Source: CAZIOH01 sp964540815 (GTDB lineage Bacteria > Myxococcota_A > Polyangia > Fen-1088). Taken from it: 64,000 nt of DNA. Positions within the stretch are counted from its first letter, which is position 1. Each line of letters opens with the position of its first letter. Under the pieces are notes generated by a model. That model was not told the origin of the DNA. It worked only from the letters and a program-made list of their open reading frames with translations, and did not search any database. Location: the NCBI GenBank assembly GCA_964540815.1, contig CAZIOH010000001.1, forward strand, positions 62,001 through 126,000, read 5' to 3'. The position numbers were made by a program, and so were the translations under genes. Below, one piece after another: positions 1 to 9,416 of this stretch.

Positions 1-203
1 CACTGCCCGCGCGCAACCATGCCCAGGAGCCCTTCGTGCGACAGCTCCTCTCTCTCACCGGGCGGGCTCCGCCGCTCCCGTAGCGCGACCGGGGCGTCTC
101 CTCGTTTGCGCACGCCGGTGGACGCCTTGTGCGACACATACGGCTCCCGTATCCTCCCCGCTCCCGCATCGGTCGGGCGTCCATGGGCTTCGGAGGCGAT
201 TCA

Positions 204-1196
204 ATGAAATACCTGTCCGCGCGTTGCATCGGGATCGGGGTCGTGGCTGGGTGTGTCGCGCTTGGCTGCGGCGAAGCCGCGCATGCCCCGGCGAGCGGGG
301 GCAGCGGCGGCAGCGGAGGCAGCGTCGGTTCGGCGTCGTCGGGGGGAGCCACCGGGACCGGTGGAGCGTCTTCGTCCGGCGGCGGCCCGGGGACCGGCAG
401 CGGTGGCACGACGGGCGCCGCGACCGGAGGAACGACGAGCTCGGGGGGCGCGACGGCCACGGGCGGCGGCACGGGGACCGCGGGAGCGCCGAGCTCGGGC
501 GGACCCGGTGGAGCGACCGGGGTGGGGACTGGCGGGGCTGGAGCCGCCGCGGGCGGAGGGGGCGCGAGCGATGCCGGCGGTGCGGGCGCGGGTGGGACCG
601 CGGCGCCGGGCGGCGTGCAGATGTCGCCCGATCTCATCACGGCGACCCATGCTGACGGTTACCTCCAGCTCTTTCCCGCGAACCCGGTCGTCGCGATCGG
701 GCCGTGGTTCACCTACGACTGGGGCACGAGCAACTGCAACATCGCGCCCAAGAGCGGCGCGCAGGTCAAGAAGGGGACCGGTGGGATCTGCTTCTCCGGC
801 CAGAGCTGCACGGGCATGGCCCCGGGCGCCGGGCTCGGGGTCAAGATCTGCACCACCCCCGGCGACATCTCGACCTGGACCGAGATGCAGACCTTCATGG
901 CGGGCCACGGGATGACCGGGACCAACGCGCCTTACGGCTTTGGCCAGTGCAACACGGGCAACAAGCTCACCGCGATCAACTGGGTGGGCAACGTCCCTGC
1001 GGGCGCGGTCCTCGATCTGCACGATGCCGCCGACCTCAGCCTCATCACCTTGCCCGTCGCCGCCGGCGCCACCTCGGTCGCGGTGCCGGCCACGGTCGAC
1101 GGCGGGAAGATCGCCTCGGTCCACTTCTCGATGAACGGCACCACGGTCCCGACCTGGAGCTTCTGCATCTCGAAGCTGACCCTCTCGTATCAATAG
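204..1196 (+). CDS. Secreted lipoprotein, Gly/Ser/Thr-rich linker plus unknown C-terminal domain
   Basis: The ATG at 204 has a GGAGG seven bases upstream and begins a lipoprotein signal peptide ending in an ALGC lipobox (Cys22), so I prefer it to earlier in-frame starts. Residues about 25-135 are almost only Gly, Ser, Thr and Ala. The rest, about 190 residues, is a folded domain with six or more cysteines and a Trp/Tyr-rich start (VVAIGPWFTYDWG), rich in predicted beta strands; it may be a carbohydrate-binding or other beta-sandwich module, but I do not recognise the family. The protein should sit on the outer membrane with the linker holding the domain away from it. It converges on the esterase gene downstream, about 40 bases away. 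Product unknown; that it is a lipoprotein is well supported. Confidence 0.8.
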   Translation: MKYLSARCIGIGVVAGCVALGCGEAAHAPASGGSGGSGGSVGSASSGGATGTGGASSSGGGPGTGSGGTTGAATGGTTSSGGATATGGGTGTAGAPSSGGPGGATGVGTGGAGAAAGGGGASDAGGAGAGGTAAPGGVQMSPDLITATHADGYLQLFPANPVVAIGPWFTYDWGTSNCNIAPKSGAQVKKGTGGICFSGQSCTGMAPGAGLGVKICTTPGDISTWTEMQTFMAGHGMTGTNAPYGFGQCNTGNKLTAINWVGNVPAGAVLDLHDAADLSLITLPVAAGATSVAVPATVDGGKIASVHFSMNGTTVPTWSFCISKLTLSYQ

Positions 1197-1237
1197 AGGG
1201 CCCGCGCGGTAGAGAGCCCGCGCGCGGTGCCCCGCGC

Positions 1238-2536
1238 TCAGGGAGCGGGGACGTAGCCGCGCCAGACCCAGTTCAGCGTCTGGCTGTAGGTCTTCGACTT
1301 GACCGAGCCGTCGCAGTGCCCGGCGCCCATCGCGTACAGGAACCGGTAGTGGTAGCCCATCATCTTGAGCGCCGCGGCCATGTTCTGGTTGCCGACCACC
1401 CAGTTGCGGTGCATGGCCGCGTCGGTCATGTAGCCGTTGTCCATCTGGCCCACCTCGAGGAAGATGCGCAAGGGCTTGGGCGGCATCTGCGCCAGGATCA
1501 TCGCCGGATACTCCCAGGCGCCGAGCGGGTGGTCGGCGGTCATCTGCAGGGCCACGAAGGTGCCCGAGTACGAGACGATGCGGTTGAAGGTGGAGAACCA
1601 GCCGAGGCCCATCGCGGCGGGGGAGCCCGAGCTACACCCGTACGCCGCCCGACCGTTCGGGTCGGTCGTCAGCTTGAAGCCCGGGTAGGCCGCCTTGATG
1701 TCCGCGTTCGAGGACACGAGCGGGAGAATCTCGCCGGTGATGAAGCGGGAGAACGCATCCGAGACCGTGTCGTACTCGCCGCTGCGGTTGCTTCCTGGCG
1801 GGACGAACACGAAGACCAGCGGCGGAATCTTGGTGGTCGGGTCCGTGTCCTCGTAGTGGTTCTCGGCCGCCGTCACGATCTCGGGCGAGCCCGTGGCCGG
1901 GGCGTTGCCGTCCGTGATGATGATGAAGGGGGCGGAGGTGCCGTCGACGTATTGCTTGGGGATGTAGATCGTGATGGGCCGGGTCCCGGTGGCGGGATAG
2001 ACCTTGCTCGTGGAGTTGTCGAACTGGAACTGGTACTTGGTGCTGTGGGGGACGTTCGTCACCTGCACCGTGCCGGCGTAGGGAGGCATGATGGTGAAGT
2101 CGCCGTCTCCGTCGGTGCCTGGGTCGGTGCCCGAGGGCAGCGTGCCCGTGGCGCCGCCACCGGCCGGGGGCGGCGAGCCGCCGCTGCTGGCGCTGGTGCT
2201 GCCACCCGCGGCGCCGGGCTTGCCGCTGGCCCCGCCCGTGCCGCCACCCGGGCCGGCGCCGCCGCTCGACGCCGCCGGAGCTCCACCGGTCCCACTCGGT
2301 GAGCCCCCGGTCGACGCGGGAACGCTCGGAGCTCCACCCGAGCCGAAGGTGGTCGCTCCACCGGTCCCGCTCGCGGTCCCGGTCGACCCGCCCGAGGCCA
2401 CCACCGCACCCCCCGATCCGCTGGAGGCCGACGGGGTGCCCGAGCCCGTGCTCGAGCCTCCGCACCCCGTCAGCAGGGGACCCGACCAGGCGAGCGCACT
2501 GGCCATCGCGACAAACCCAACGCCTGAACGATGCAT
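1238..2536 (-). CDS. Lipoprotein esterase of the alpha/beta-hydrolase fold (Fes/esterase D-like)
   Basis: The start ATG at 2536 has GAGGAG eight bases upstream. The product (432 aa) has a signal peptide with an LTGC lipobox, then a Gly/Ser/Thr-rich linker of about 110 residues, then an alpha/beta-hydrolase domain. Visible catalytic elements are the nucleophile elbow GCSSG (GxSxG), an acidic stretch LEVGQMDNG that could give the Asp, and the histidine in GAGHCDG near the C terminus. This order matches the esterase D / enterochelin-esterase-like family, which cleaves esters, including feruloyl and siderophore esters; the substrate here is unknown. Expected to be anchored to the outer membrane and act on extracellular esters. 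Confidence 0.82.
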   Translation of the reverse strand: MHRSGVGFVAMASALAWSGPLLTGCGGSSTGSGTPSASSGSGGAVVASGGSTGTASGTGGATTFGSGGAPSVPASTGGSPSGTGGAPAASSGGAGPGGGTGGASGKPGAAGGSTSASSGGSPPPAGGGATGTLPSGTDPGTDGDGDFTIMPPYAGTVQVTNVPHSTKYQFQFDNSTSKVYPATGTRPITIYIPKQYVDGTSAPFIIITDGNAPATGSPEIVTAAENHYEDTDPTTKIPPLVFVFVPPGSNRSGEYDTVSDAFSRFITGEILPLVSSNADIKAAYPGFKLTTDPNGRAAYGCSSGSPAAMGLGWFSTFNRIVSYSGTFVALQMTADHPLGAWEYPAMILAQMPPKPLRIFLEVGQMDNGYMTDAAMHRNWVVGNQNMAAALKMMGYHYRFLYAMGAGHCDGSVKSKTYSQTLNWVWRGYVPAP

Positions 2537-2770
2537 GTGAAACTCCTCGGAGTGGGGGGGCACATGATGATCATCGCGTCGCAAGGGCTGGACAAACCCC
2601 GCCGCGAAACGCTGGCTTATATCATTCCCCCGATCGCGACGGAGCTCTCATGCGGGGCCGGTAAGGACCCCGTGGACAGGAACGGACACGTAGGAGGCGG
2701 GCTTGGCACACGGCGGCAGGGCTCCCGCCGGACGAAGGCCTGGCCCGCGCCCCCGGGCGACGGTGATGCC

Positions 2771-3853
2771 CTACTTGCACGCCCCGAGATCGAGGATGCT
2801 GACCACGGCCTTGGTCGCGAGGCAGGCGCTGGCATAGGTCTTCCCGTCGCAGCCACACACCGGTTGTGCGGCCTGCATCGGGCAGGACGCGGGAATCTTC
2901 ACGCAGATCCCCGGGCCATCGGCGGCCCCGCACAGCGAGCCCGCCTGCACCTGACAGAACATCCCGGTGGCGCAGATCGGGGAGTTGGCCGGCCGGAGGC
3001 CTCCGCAGCTCTCCCCTTCCTTCAGCGCCGGCGGAACGCCGCCGTCCCCGGTCCCACCGCCACCGCCCCCGCTACTGCCACCGCCGCCTCCGCCCCCGCT
3101 CGCCCCCCCGGTACCGCCGCTGGTGGTCGGGACGCACGCGCAGACCTTGGGCGAGCCGTCGAACATTGCCGCGCTCGGGCAGGGAAGGGGCAGGCAGCTG
3201 CAGATGCCTCCGCAGTCCGCGCCGCCCTTGGCCGGATCGCAGCTGTCGGAGGGATCGTCGATGCACTTGCCCGCTCCCGGACAGGCGAGCCCGGCGAAGC
3301 CGCCACAGGGCACGCTCGGCGCGTCTCGAACGCAGCCGACCACGGGGGGACAGGGCGCCTTGATGCACATGACGGGCGTGGCCTGGCAGTGGGTCCCGGC
3401 CGAGCACTTCACCGTGATGCAGGGATCGGCCGGGGGCGGGTTGCACGCGCAGGTCGGGCACCCGTTCGCATCGAGGACATTTCCGTAGGCGCAGGCGATC
3501 TTGCAGACCGGTGGACACACGGGCGGCGGCGGGACGTCCTTCACGCAGACCGCCGTGTCGGCGGGGCAGGGCTTCGTGACGCAGGCGCTCACCTGGACCT
3601 CGCAGCGGGTTCCCGTCGGACAGAGGGTGGCGGCGCAGGGGTTGGTCGGGACCCCGCCATCGCTGCCTGGCTGGACGGCGGCATCGGTGGCGCCCGGGGG
3701 CTTGCCATGCCCGTCGAGCGCGTCCTTGATTTCCCGCGGATCGCAGGCGGTGGTGGCGAGGAAGGTCAGACTGGCCAAGCCGGCCAGGAGTCCAGAACCG
3801 AGCCGGTGGCCGGGGGTGGAGATATCTCGGGTCGAAAGGGAAGACAAGGACAT
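2771..3853 (-). CDS. Cys-rich secreted protein with Kazal- and antistasin-like repeats
   Basis: ATG at 3853 has AGGAGG at good spacing. A signal peptide ends at TTAC (Cys37), probably lipidated although the lipobox is imperfect. The 360-residue product is very rich in cysteine. An antistasin-like module (CPPVCKIACAYGN... GCPTCAC) lies near the middle, a poly-Gly/Ser linker follows, and the last 40 residues form a Kazal-type module (CGCDGKTYASAC). Both folds are best known as inhibitors of serine proteases, so a role in shielding the cell surface from proteases is plausible. Several more CxxGT/CxxxPC repeats in the first half look like degenerate copies of the same module. Inhibitory activity is an inference from family only. 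Confidence 0.8.
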   Translation of the reverse strand: MSLSSLSTRDISTPGHRLGSGLLAGLASLTFLATTACDPREIKDALDGHGKPPGATDAAVQPGSDGGVPTNPCAATLCPTGTRCEVQVSACVTKPCPADTAVCVKDVPPPPVCPPVCKIACAYGNVLDANGCPTCACNPPPADPCITVKCSAGTHCQATPVMCIKAPCPPVVGCVRDAPSVPCGGFAGLACPGAGKCIDDPSDSCDPAKGGADCGGICSCLPLPCPSAAMFDGSPKVCACVPTTSGGTGGASGGGGGGGSSGGGGGGTGDGGVPPALKEGESCGGLRPANSPICATGMFCQVQAGSLCGAADGPGICVKIPASCPMQAAQPVCGCDGKTYASACLATKAVVSILDLGACK

Positions 3854-4055
3854 GGGGGGCCTCCTGGCAGTCAGGGGAAGGAGTCGTACGAGCCGACCTC
3901 CCGAGCGCACGACAGTCATGCAAGGCTCGCGCCAGCAAGATGCCCGCGCCCGTGCGGACGTGGCAAGGGATGGCCGAAGCGTGCGCTCGCGCACAAGCTC
4001 AGATTCCCGAGGGCGCCCTCAGAAAGACGGGGGGGGGCCAGGGAGCACCGGTGCA

Positions 4056-5381
4056 CTAGGCAGCGGTGGATGCGGGCTCGCCGAACGGGACGCCGAAATC
4101 GGGCTTGGGGCCCTCGCCGAGGATCCACCGGTAAATCTCGCGCGTCTGCTCGGCCTTGGCGCTCCAGGTGAAGCTCGCGAACACTCGGGCGCGCGCCCGC
4201 TCACCCATGGCCCGGATTCGTTCCGGGTGCGCCGCGAGCTCGCCCAGGCAGGCGCGAAAGCGCTCGACCAGCTCCGCGCGACCCGCCAAGGGGATCCGAA
4301 AGCCGGTGGACTCCGTGACCAGCTCGCCAGGGCCACCGTAGTCGACCACCACGGGGACGAGCCCGAGCGCCATGGCTTCGAGGACCACCCCCCCACCGAA
4401 CTCGCGCACGCTCGGGAAAGCGAACACGTCCGAGCCGACCAGGCGCGCTTGCAGCTCCGTGTGCGCGACCCAGCCGTCGAGGGCGACCCCCTCGGCCACG
4501 TCGAGCTCCTCGGCCAGCCCCCGCAGTCGGGGCATCTCCGGACCGTCGCCGATGATGTCGAGGGCAACCTCCCCCGACCGAATCAGGGGGGCGCAGGCCT
4601 CGATGAGCATGTCCGCTCCCTTGTAGGGGACCAGGCGACCGACGAAGGCCACCCGCAGCGGTCGTGCGACGGGACCGCGGACCGACAGCGCGAAGCGGGC
4701 GGGGTCGACGGCGTTCTCCGGCACGTACACGCATCTTGGGTGAAAACGGACGGGCATGTCGCTCCAGGTGTCGCGGGAGCCGACCAGGATCGCGGACGCA
4801 TGCTCGCGCGTCGAGCGATAGGCCGGCAGCAGCTTGTAGGCGGAACGGACGTGGGACAGCCACTCGCCCTCCTGCCGCTGGACCCCCGCGAACGCCCTCG
4901 GCCACGGGACCCCTCCGTTGATGGGTCCCCAGACGAAGTGCGCGCCGGCGTCCCGGCACCGCGCGGCGAGCAGGCTCGGGATGGTGGGCGACAGCGGGGT
5001 GATCCGGTGGACGATCCCGAACTCGCCGCTGCGGATGCGCTCCCCGAACCGCCGCCAGACCAGGTGCTCGAAGTGGTAGTAAGGCAGGGCAGCGAGGGCG
5101 GTGGTCAGCGTCCACCCGAGCCCGGTCGCGGCCCGGATCACCCGGTCCGCCCGCCACAGAGGACGGGCCGCGGCCTCCGAGTCGAGCGCCGTGAACTCGA
5201 CCCGCTCGCGCCAGCCCGCCCTGACGATGGCGTCCCGATTGCGCGTCTGGGTGACGACGTGCGCGTCGACCAGCTTGGTGAGTGCTTCGCAGTGCGACCA
5301 CCCGACCAGGGGCACGCTGGCCCACTCGGGATTGGCCGCCTCCGCCACGAGGAGCACGCGGCTCCTGCCCAGGATCGACAC
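4056..5381 (-). CDS. GT4-family glycosyltransferase
   Basis: A 441-residue cytoplasmic enzyme with the two-domain GT-B layout. The C-terminal half carries VAFVGRLVPYKGADMLIEA, IIGDGPEM and the EX7E motif (EFGGGVVLE), hallmarks of retaining GT4 glycosyltransferases that use nucleotide sugars. The start is a GTG with only a weak ribosome site; an in-frame GTG eight codons later is possible. No other sugar gene is adjacent on this strand, but polysaccharide polymerase- and flippase-like genes lie about 4-6 kb away on the other strand, so it could supply the same surface polysaccharide. Sugar donor and acceptor cannot be told from the sequence. Confidence 0.88.
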   Translation of the reverse strand: MSILGRSRVLLVAEAANPEWASVPLVGWSHCEALTKLVDAHVVTQTRNRDAIVRAGWRERVEFTALDSEAAARPLWRADRVIRAATGLGWTLTTALAALPYYHFEHLVWRRFGERIRSGEFGIVHRITPLSPTIPSLLAARCRDAGAHFVWGPINGGVPWPRAFAGVQRQEGEWLSHVRSAYKLLPAYRSTREHASAILVGSRDTWSDMPVRFHPRCVYVPENAVDPARFALSVRGPVARPLRVAFVGRLVPYKGADMLIEACAPLIRSGEVALDIIGDGPEMPRLRGLAEELDVAEGVALDGWVAHTELQARLVGSDVFAFPSVREFGGGVVLEAMALGLVPVVVDYGGPGELVTESTGFRIPLAGRAELVERFRACLGELAAHPERIRAMGERARARVFASFTWSAKAEQTREIYRWILGEGPKPDFGVPFGEPASTAA

Positions 5382-5593
5382 GTCAGCCGCGGTCCCAGCC
5401 GCGGGTCGAGTGGTGCGGGGAACGCGGGAGGGGGTTCATCGAGCGCACCGCGGGCGGCGGTGGGAGGGGCGGAGCCGAGCCGAGCCGAGACGACGCATGG
5501 TGTTTGCGCGAAGTCTAGCCTCTCGGCGGCGCAGGAAGCCAGGCCTCGGGACTTCTACTTCTGCCCGGCTGGCGGAGGTGGTCCGAGGCCGGC

Positions 5594-7063
5594 TCAGAGC
5601 TGGGTCAGGGGACCGGTGCAGATGCTGGGGTTGCCGAAGGTGGTCACGCCGGACAGCCCGACGGCGTTGGCCAGAGACACGAACAGGTTGTTGTGGGGGA
5701 TGCCCGAATTGGGAAAGCCACTTTGCGGCTTGGCCGGGGTGGTGCGCGGCAAGCTGAGGTAACGCCCGCCCTGGATGTTGGCGGCCCCACCGCCGGCGAC
5801 GACGTAGTTGACCATGGAGTTGTTGTGACCAGGAGAGCCGATCTCTCCGCACCACACCACGATGGTGTGGTCGAGCAGGGTCTTCCCGTCGGGCTCGATC
5901 ACCGCGTCGAGGCCTTGGAGCAGGGTTGCCAGACTCTGGGCGTAGGTGGAGTAGAACGCGTTGGCGATCTTGATGTTGCCCGGATCCATCGCCGTGGGCG
6001 GCACCGTGCCGCTCGCGATCGGCGTACCCCACCGATCGTTGGCGTACCAGAACACGTCGTCGACGCCGTGAAGGAAGGCGTGCATGTCGGCGATGCCGAG
6101 GGTGGACGACAGCATGTCCGTGTCGAGGGTGATGACCCGCGTGAGATCGCAGGCGAAGGCAGCCACGGCCAGGCTCGAGAACAGCGAGCTGGCTTCCTCG
6201 ATGCAAATGTCCCCGGGGCTGGCGCAGTCCTTGTTGAACTGCTGGATGGGACCCTGCGGGGGGGCCGAGCAGGCCACGCTCGGTGGCGGCGCCGCGATCC
6301 CGATCCGCGTCTCGAGGTCGCGGATCAGCGCGGCGTGCGCGTCCATCTTGGCCCTGTCGGCCGTCGAGAGCGGGCGCGACAGCGCGTTGAACTCTCCCAG
6401 GACCCCGTCGAGGATCGAGCGCTTGCGCCGGGCGGCCGCGGCCACCGCCGGGTCGGCCGCCGGCTGCGTGCCGGCCACGGGTGGCCCCTGCGGGAACAGC
6501 CGCGAGAAGACCGCATCCGGCCTGGTCATGGGGGGCACGAGGGCGCCGGAGCCGGTCCACGAGGTCAAGAAGGGAGCGATGTCGGAGTTCCAGCGGGCCG
6601 ACATCTCGAGCGACGCCAGCGGGGTGGGGGCGCCCAACTTCTGCGCGATGAACTGATCGATGCTGATCCCGCCCGCGGTTCCCGAGCCGGCCCGGCTGGT
6701 CGCCGAGAGCGCGTGGGTTTGCCCGTTCAGGTGGGCGTTGGATGCGCTGATGGTATCGACGTACTCGGTCTGCCAGTCGAGGCCCTCCAGCACCACGAGC
6801 TTGTTCTTGTAGGGCAGCAGCGGCTGGAGAATCGGCCCGAGGTCGAAGCTGGTCTCCGAGGCCACGGCGGCGCCCGCGGGAGCCTTGATCCACTGCCGAA
6901 ACAGCGTGCCGTGGGGGGTGTAGAAGAACAGGATGCGGGTGGGGATGGTCGGCGAAGCAGCGTTCGCCCGGCCGCCGGCGGAGCCGGTCATGGCGGAAGG
7001 CAAGAAGTAGGCGGGGCCGGCAAGTCCGAGGGCCCGCAGGAGGTTGCGGCGGTTCATATCCAT
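5594..7063 (-). CDS. DUF1552 family protein with Tat-like signal
   Basis: The 489-residue product starts with MDMNRRNLLRALGLAG, a twin-arginine-like signal, and then follows the DUF1552 pattern (TRILFFYTPHGT near the N terminus; late blocks such as WCGEIG and SGIPHNNLFVSLANAVG). DUF1552 proteins are found in planctomycetes and myxobacteria, almost always next to DUF1592 proteins; they resemble the DUF1501/alkaline-phosphatase-like superfamily but have no proven function. The start lies eight bases after the stop of the DUF1592 gene, so the two form an operon. A second ATG two codons later is equally possible. A paralogue of the whole pair lies at 42.8-46.3 kb. Confidence 0.88.
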   Translation of the reverse strand: MDMNRRNLLRALGLAGPAYFLPSAMTGSAGGRANAASPTIPTRILFFYTPHGTLFRQWIKAPAGAAVASETSFDLGPILQPLLPYKNKLVVLEGLDWQTEYVDTISASNAHLNGQTHALSATSRAGSGTAGGISIDQFIAQKLGAPTPLASLEMSARWNSDIAPFLTSWTGSGALVPPMTRPDAVFSRLFPQGPPVAGTQPAADPAVAAAARRKRSILDGVLGEFNALSRPLSTADRAKMDAHAALIRDLETRIGIAAPPPSVACSAPPQGPIQQFNKDCASPGDICIEEASSLFSSLAVAAFACDLTRVITLDTDMLSSTLGIADMHAFLHGVDDVFWYANDRWGTPIASGTVPPTAMDPGNIKIANAFYSTYAQSLATLLQGLDAVIEPDGKTLLDHTIVVWCGEIGSPGHNNSMVNYVVAGGGAANIQGGRYLSLPRTTPAKPQSGFPNSGIPHNNLFVSLANAVGLSGVTTFGNPSICTGPLTQL

Positions 7064-7070
7064 CGAGTCC

Positions 7071-8960
7071 TCATTTCGACATCTTGAAGGAACGGAAGGT
7101 GTCGCTGGTCGCCACGGCCACCAGCAACTCGCTGAACGAGCCCCCCTGGGCCATGAAGGTCCTGGCGATGGACTGGGCGGCGGCGACATTGATCTGCGTG
7201 GTGTCGAGCCCGAGCCCGTAGCGCAGCCAGTGGTAGCTGATGCAGCCGGCGACCTGGGCGCTCCCGGCGAGCCGGGTGCCGAGGGCCACGGCGCCGTCGA
7301 AGGTCCCGTCGACGTCGGTCCCGTACAGGACCGCGCTCGCATCGACGGGCAGCCCGTTCTCCTGGTCGCGCCACTGGCCGACCGCATCGTAGTGATCGAA
7401 GGCGAAGCCGATGCCATCGATCCGGGTGTGGCACCCGGCGCAGGAGCCGACCGCGTGCTGGGTCTCGAGGCGGCTTCGGGTCGTGCTCGGCGCGCTCGGA
7501 TCGAAGCCCGGCACGTTGGTGTTCACGCCCGCCGGCGGAGGGGGCGGGGTCTGGCACAGGAGGCTGTTCAGCACCAGGACCCCGCGCTTCACCGGAGAGT
7601 CGTTGACCGGCCCGGCCAGCCCGGCGAGCAATCCGGCCTGGGTGAGTATTCCGGCGCGGTGGGCGCCGTCGACCTCCACCAGCTGCAGCGCCGCCGAGCC
7701 CGGGGCGGCCACCCCGTACACCGGGGCCAAGGCGTCGTTCACGTAGGCATGGGTGTCGGTGAGGAAGGCCGACAGCGAGTCGAGATCCCAGAAGGCGTGA
7801 TCGACGAAGCGCACGGTGGAGTCGCGCAATGCCTGGGCCAGAGGGGCGTCGAAGGTCGGGAAGCTCGCCGGCGCCTTGGTGAGTCCCTCCATCCGGACGA
7901 ACTGCAACCACTGTGCGTGGAAGTCCGCGACGGCCGCACGGGCCCGCGGGTCGGTCAGCAACCGGCGCGCCTGCGCTTCGACCGTGGCCGGGACCTGGAG
8001 CGCGTCCGAATCGGCGGCCGCCATCAAGGCGGCGTCGGGCATGCTGTTCGTGAAGAGGTAAGACAGGCGGGTCGCCATCTCGTAGGAGGTCAGCGGAATC
8101 AGCCCGCCGGGCAGGGTCGAGGGGATGCTCGGCGTTGCCTGTCCGAACTCGAGTCGGTAGAGGAACGGCGGCGACTGCAGGATGAGCTGGACGAGGGAGC
8201 CCATCGAGGTGGGAAAGTCATCCGAAGCGCGGGCGGTCTGGAAGAACGTGAGCAGGCGACTGCTCTCGGCGTTGGTCAGGGGGCGCCGATAGGCCTTCTT
8301 CCCGAAGCTCGAGATGAAGGAGCTGGCGCAGGTCGTCTCGGCCGCGGTCGTGGTGGGCTGGCAACCCACGAGGGTGGTGATCTGGCTCCCGAGGGCGGTG
8401 ACGATGGATTCCGCGGCGAGCTGGTAGTCCGCGATGAGCAGGGAGGTCGGCGTCTGCCCGCTGGCCGCGTTCTTGAAGTTGTCGACCACGTTCTCCTCGG
8501 GGAGGGCCGGGTCCGTGAACGAGAGCCCCGCGAGGAGATCGTGAACCGTGCTCAGGTACTGGCTGTTCGTGAGGCGACTGGCCGCGTAGGCGACGGAGGG
8601 CGTCCCCGCGGGGGGCGCCGTGACGACTCCCCCGACGGCTCCCCCACCGCCGGTTCCGCCGGCCGTCCCGATCGGCCCAGCGGCACCGGCTCCGGCGCCG
8701 CTGCCTCCGAGGGAGCTCGCCGAGGACGTTCCGCCCGCCGCCGACCCCGTTCCGTTCACCGGCCCCGCGCCGCCACTGCCGACCGGATCGGGAGTGAGGA
8801 CCGCGTTGGCGCTCGGTGCGCCAGCCCCGGCGATCGCGTTGTTTCCAACCTCCGGCGAGTCACCCGGGCCCACGTTTCCGATCCGGCCCTGACACGCGCC
8901 GGCGACGAGCACGATCGCCTTCAGCCAGCCAGGGATGACGTTTGGTGGTCTTTTCATCAT
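7071..8960 (-). CDS. DUF1592/DUF1588/DUF1585 lipoprotein with a CxxCH heme motif
   Basis: Starting at the ATG pair 8960/8957, the 629-residue product has a signal peptide with an AGAC lipobox (Cys23), a Gly/Ser-rich linker to about residue 115, then the ordered block of domains DUF1595 (KKAYRRPLT), DUF1592, DUF1588 (with CAGCH, a c-type heme-binding CxxCH, followed by RIDGIGFAFDHYD) and DUF1585. Known relatives in planctomycetes fuse these domains to cytochrome c modules. The function is unproven; a periplasmic or outer-membrane redox role is suggested by the heme motif. Ribosome site is only a weak AGGA about a dozen bases upstream. It heads a two-gene operon with the DUF1552 gene. Confidence 0.87.
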   Translation of the reverse strand: MMKRPPNVIPGWLKAIVLVAGACQGRIGNVGPGDSPEVGNNAIAGAGAPSANAVLTPDPVGSGGAGPVNGTGSAAGGTSSASSLGGSGAGAGAAGPIGTAGGTGGGGAVGGVVTAPPAGTPSVAYAASRLTNSQYLSTVHDLLAGLSFTDPALPEENVVDNFKNAASGQTPTSLLIADYQLAAESIVTALGSQITTLVGCQPTTTAAETTCASSFISSFGKKAYRRPLTNAESSRLLTFFQTARASDDFPTSMGSLVQLILQSPPFLYRLEFGQATPSIPSTLPGGLIPLTSYEMATRLSYLFTNSMPDAALMAAADSDALQVPATVEAQARRLLTDPRARAAVADFHAQWLQFVRMEGLTKAPASFPTFDAPLAQALRDSTVRFVDHAFWDLDSLSAFLTDTHAYVNDALAPVYGVAAPGSAALQLVEVDGAHRAGILTQAGLLAGLAGPVNDSPVKRGVLVLNSLLCQTPPPPPAGVNTNVPGFDPSAPSTTRSRLETQHAVGSCAGCHTRIDGIGFAFDHYDAVGQWRDQENGLPVDASAVLYGTDVDGTFDGAVALGTRLAGSAQVAGCISYHWLRYGLGLDTTQINVAAAQSIARTFMAQGGSFSELLVAVATSDTFRSFKMSK

Positions 8961-9416
8961 TCCGAAAAGGTTCCTGAGCTCGCCACCACGACCCAGGTCA
9001 TCAGACCGAAACCAGAAGCAAGACCCATCATGGCAAAGTCCATCGACGACGTCTCCCGAAAGCTGAAAGTCGTTAAAAAACCACACGTTCTCTATCGTGT
9101 GTCGACCCGATGGAGTTTCGTTGACGGTCCCGTCACGGCTCCGGCGCGGGCTGATCTGGCCGCGGAAATCCGGCATCTCGACGGATCAGCGCGCCGACCA
9201 CCTGTCTGTGCTGGGCGCACGCCGGGCGCCCGATGCGCCGTCCCTGCGACACGTGCTCCAGGCCCAAAGGGAGCCCTCGGACGGATGCCCCCCGCGCACC
9301 CGGGCGATGGCCGGTGGGCGATGGGAATCGTGTGATAGCCTGGCCATCGCGATGTTTTCGACCGAACCAGAGGCTCCTCGGCCGGGCTCACCGCGTCGAC
9401 CTTGGCGAAGGACCCG
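8961..9416. other. Divergent intergenic region between DUF1592 and the polymerase gene
   Basis: These 456 bases separate two divergent genes and must hold both promoters. I see no convincing ORF. The only clear element is a hairpin with a T-run on the minus strand (see separate entry). The segment from about 9000 to 9100 is less GC-rich than its surroundings, as expected for a regulatory region. Confidence 0.5.
9075..9101 (-). terminator. Hairpin plus T-run in the leader of the DUF1592 operon
   Basis: On the minus strand a perfect 6-bp stem (CACACG/CGTGTG) with an 8-base loop is followed by G and six T residues: the shape of a rho-independent terminator. It lies about 115 bases before the DUF1592 start codon on the same strand, and no gene upstream on that strand needs ending. 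It could therefore be an attenuator in a long leader, or chance. Confidence 0.35.

Noticed and set aside
2531..5762. Long plus-strand frames opposite the Kazal and GT4 genes, and similar long frames opposite most genes in the window.
   Set aside because: They are antisense shadows typical of very GC-rich DNA, with Arg/Ala/Gly-rich composition and no domain.
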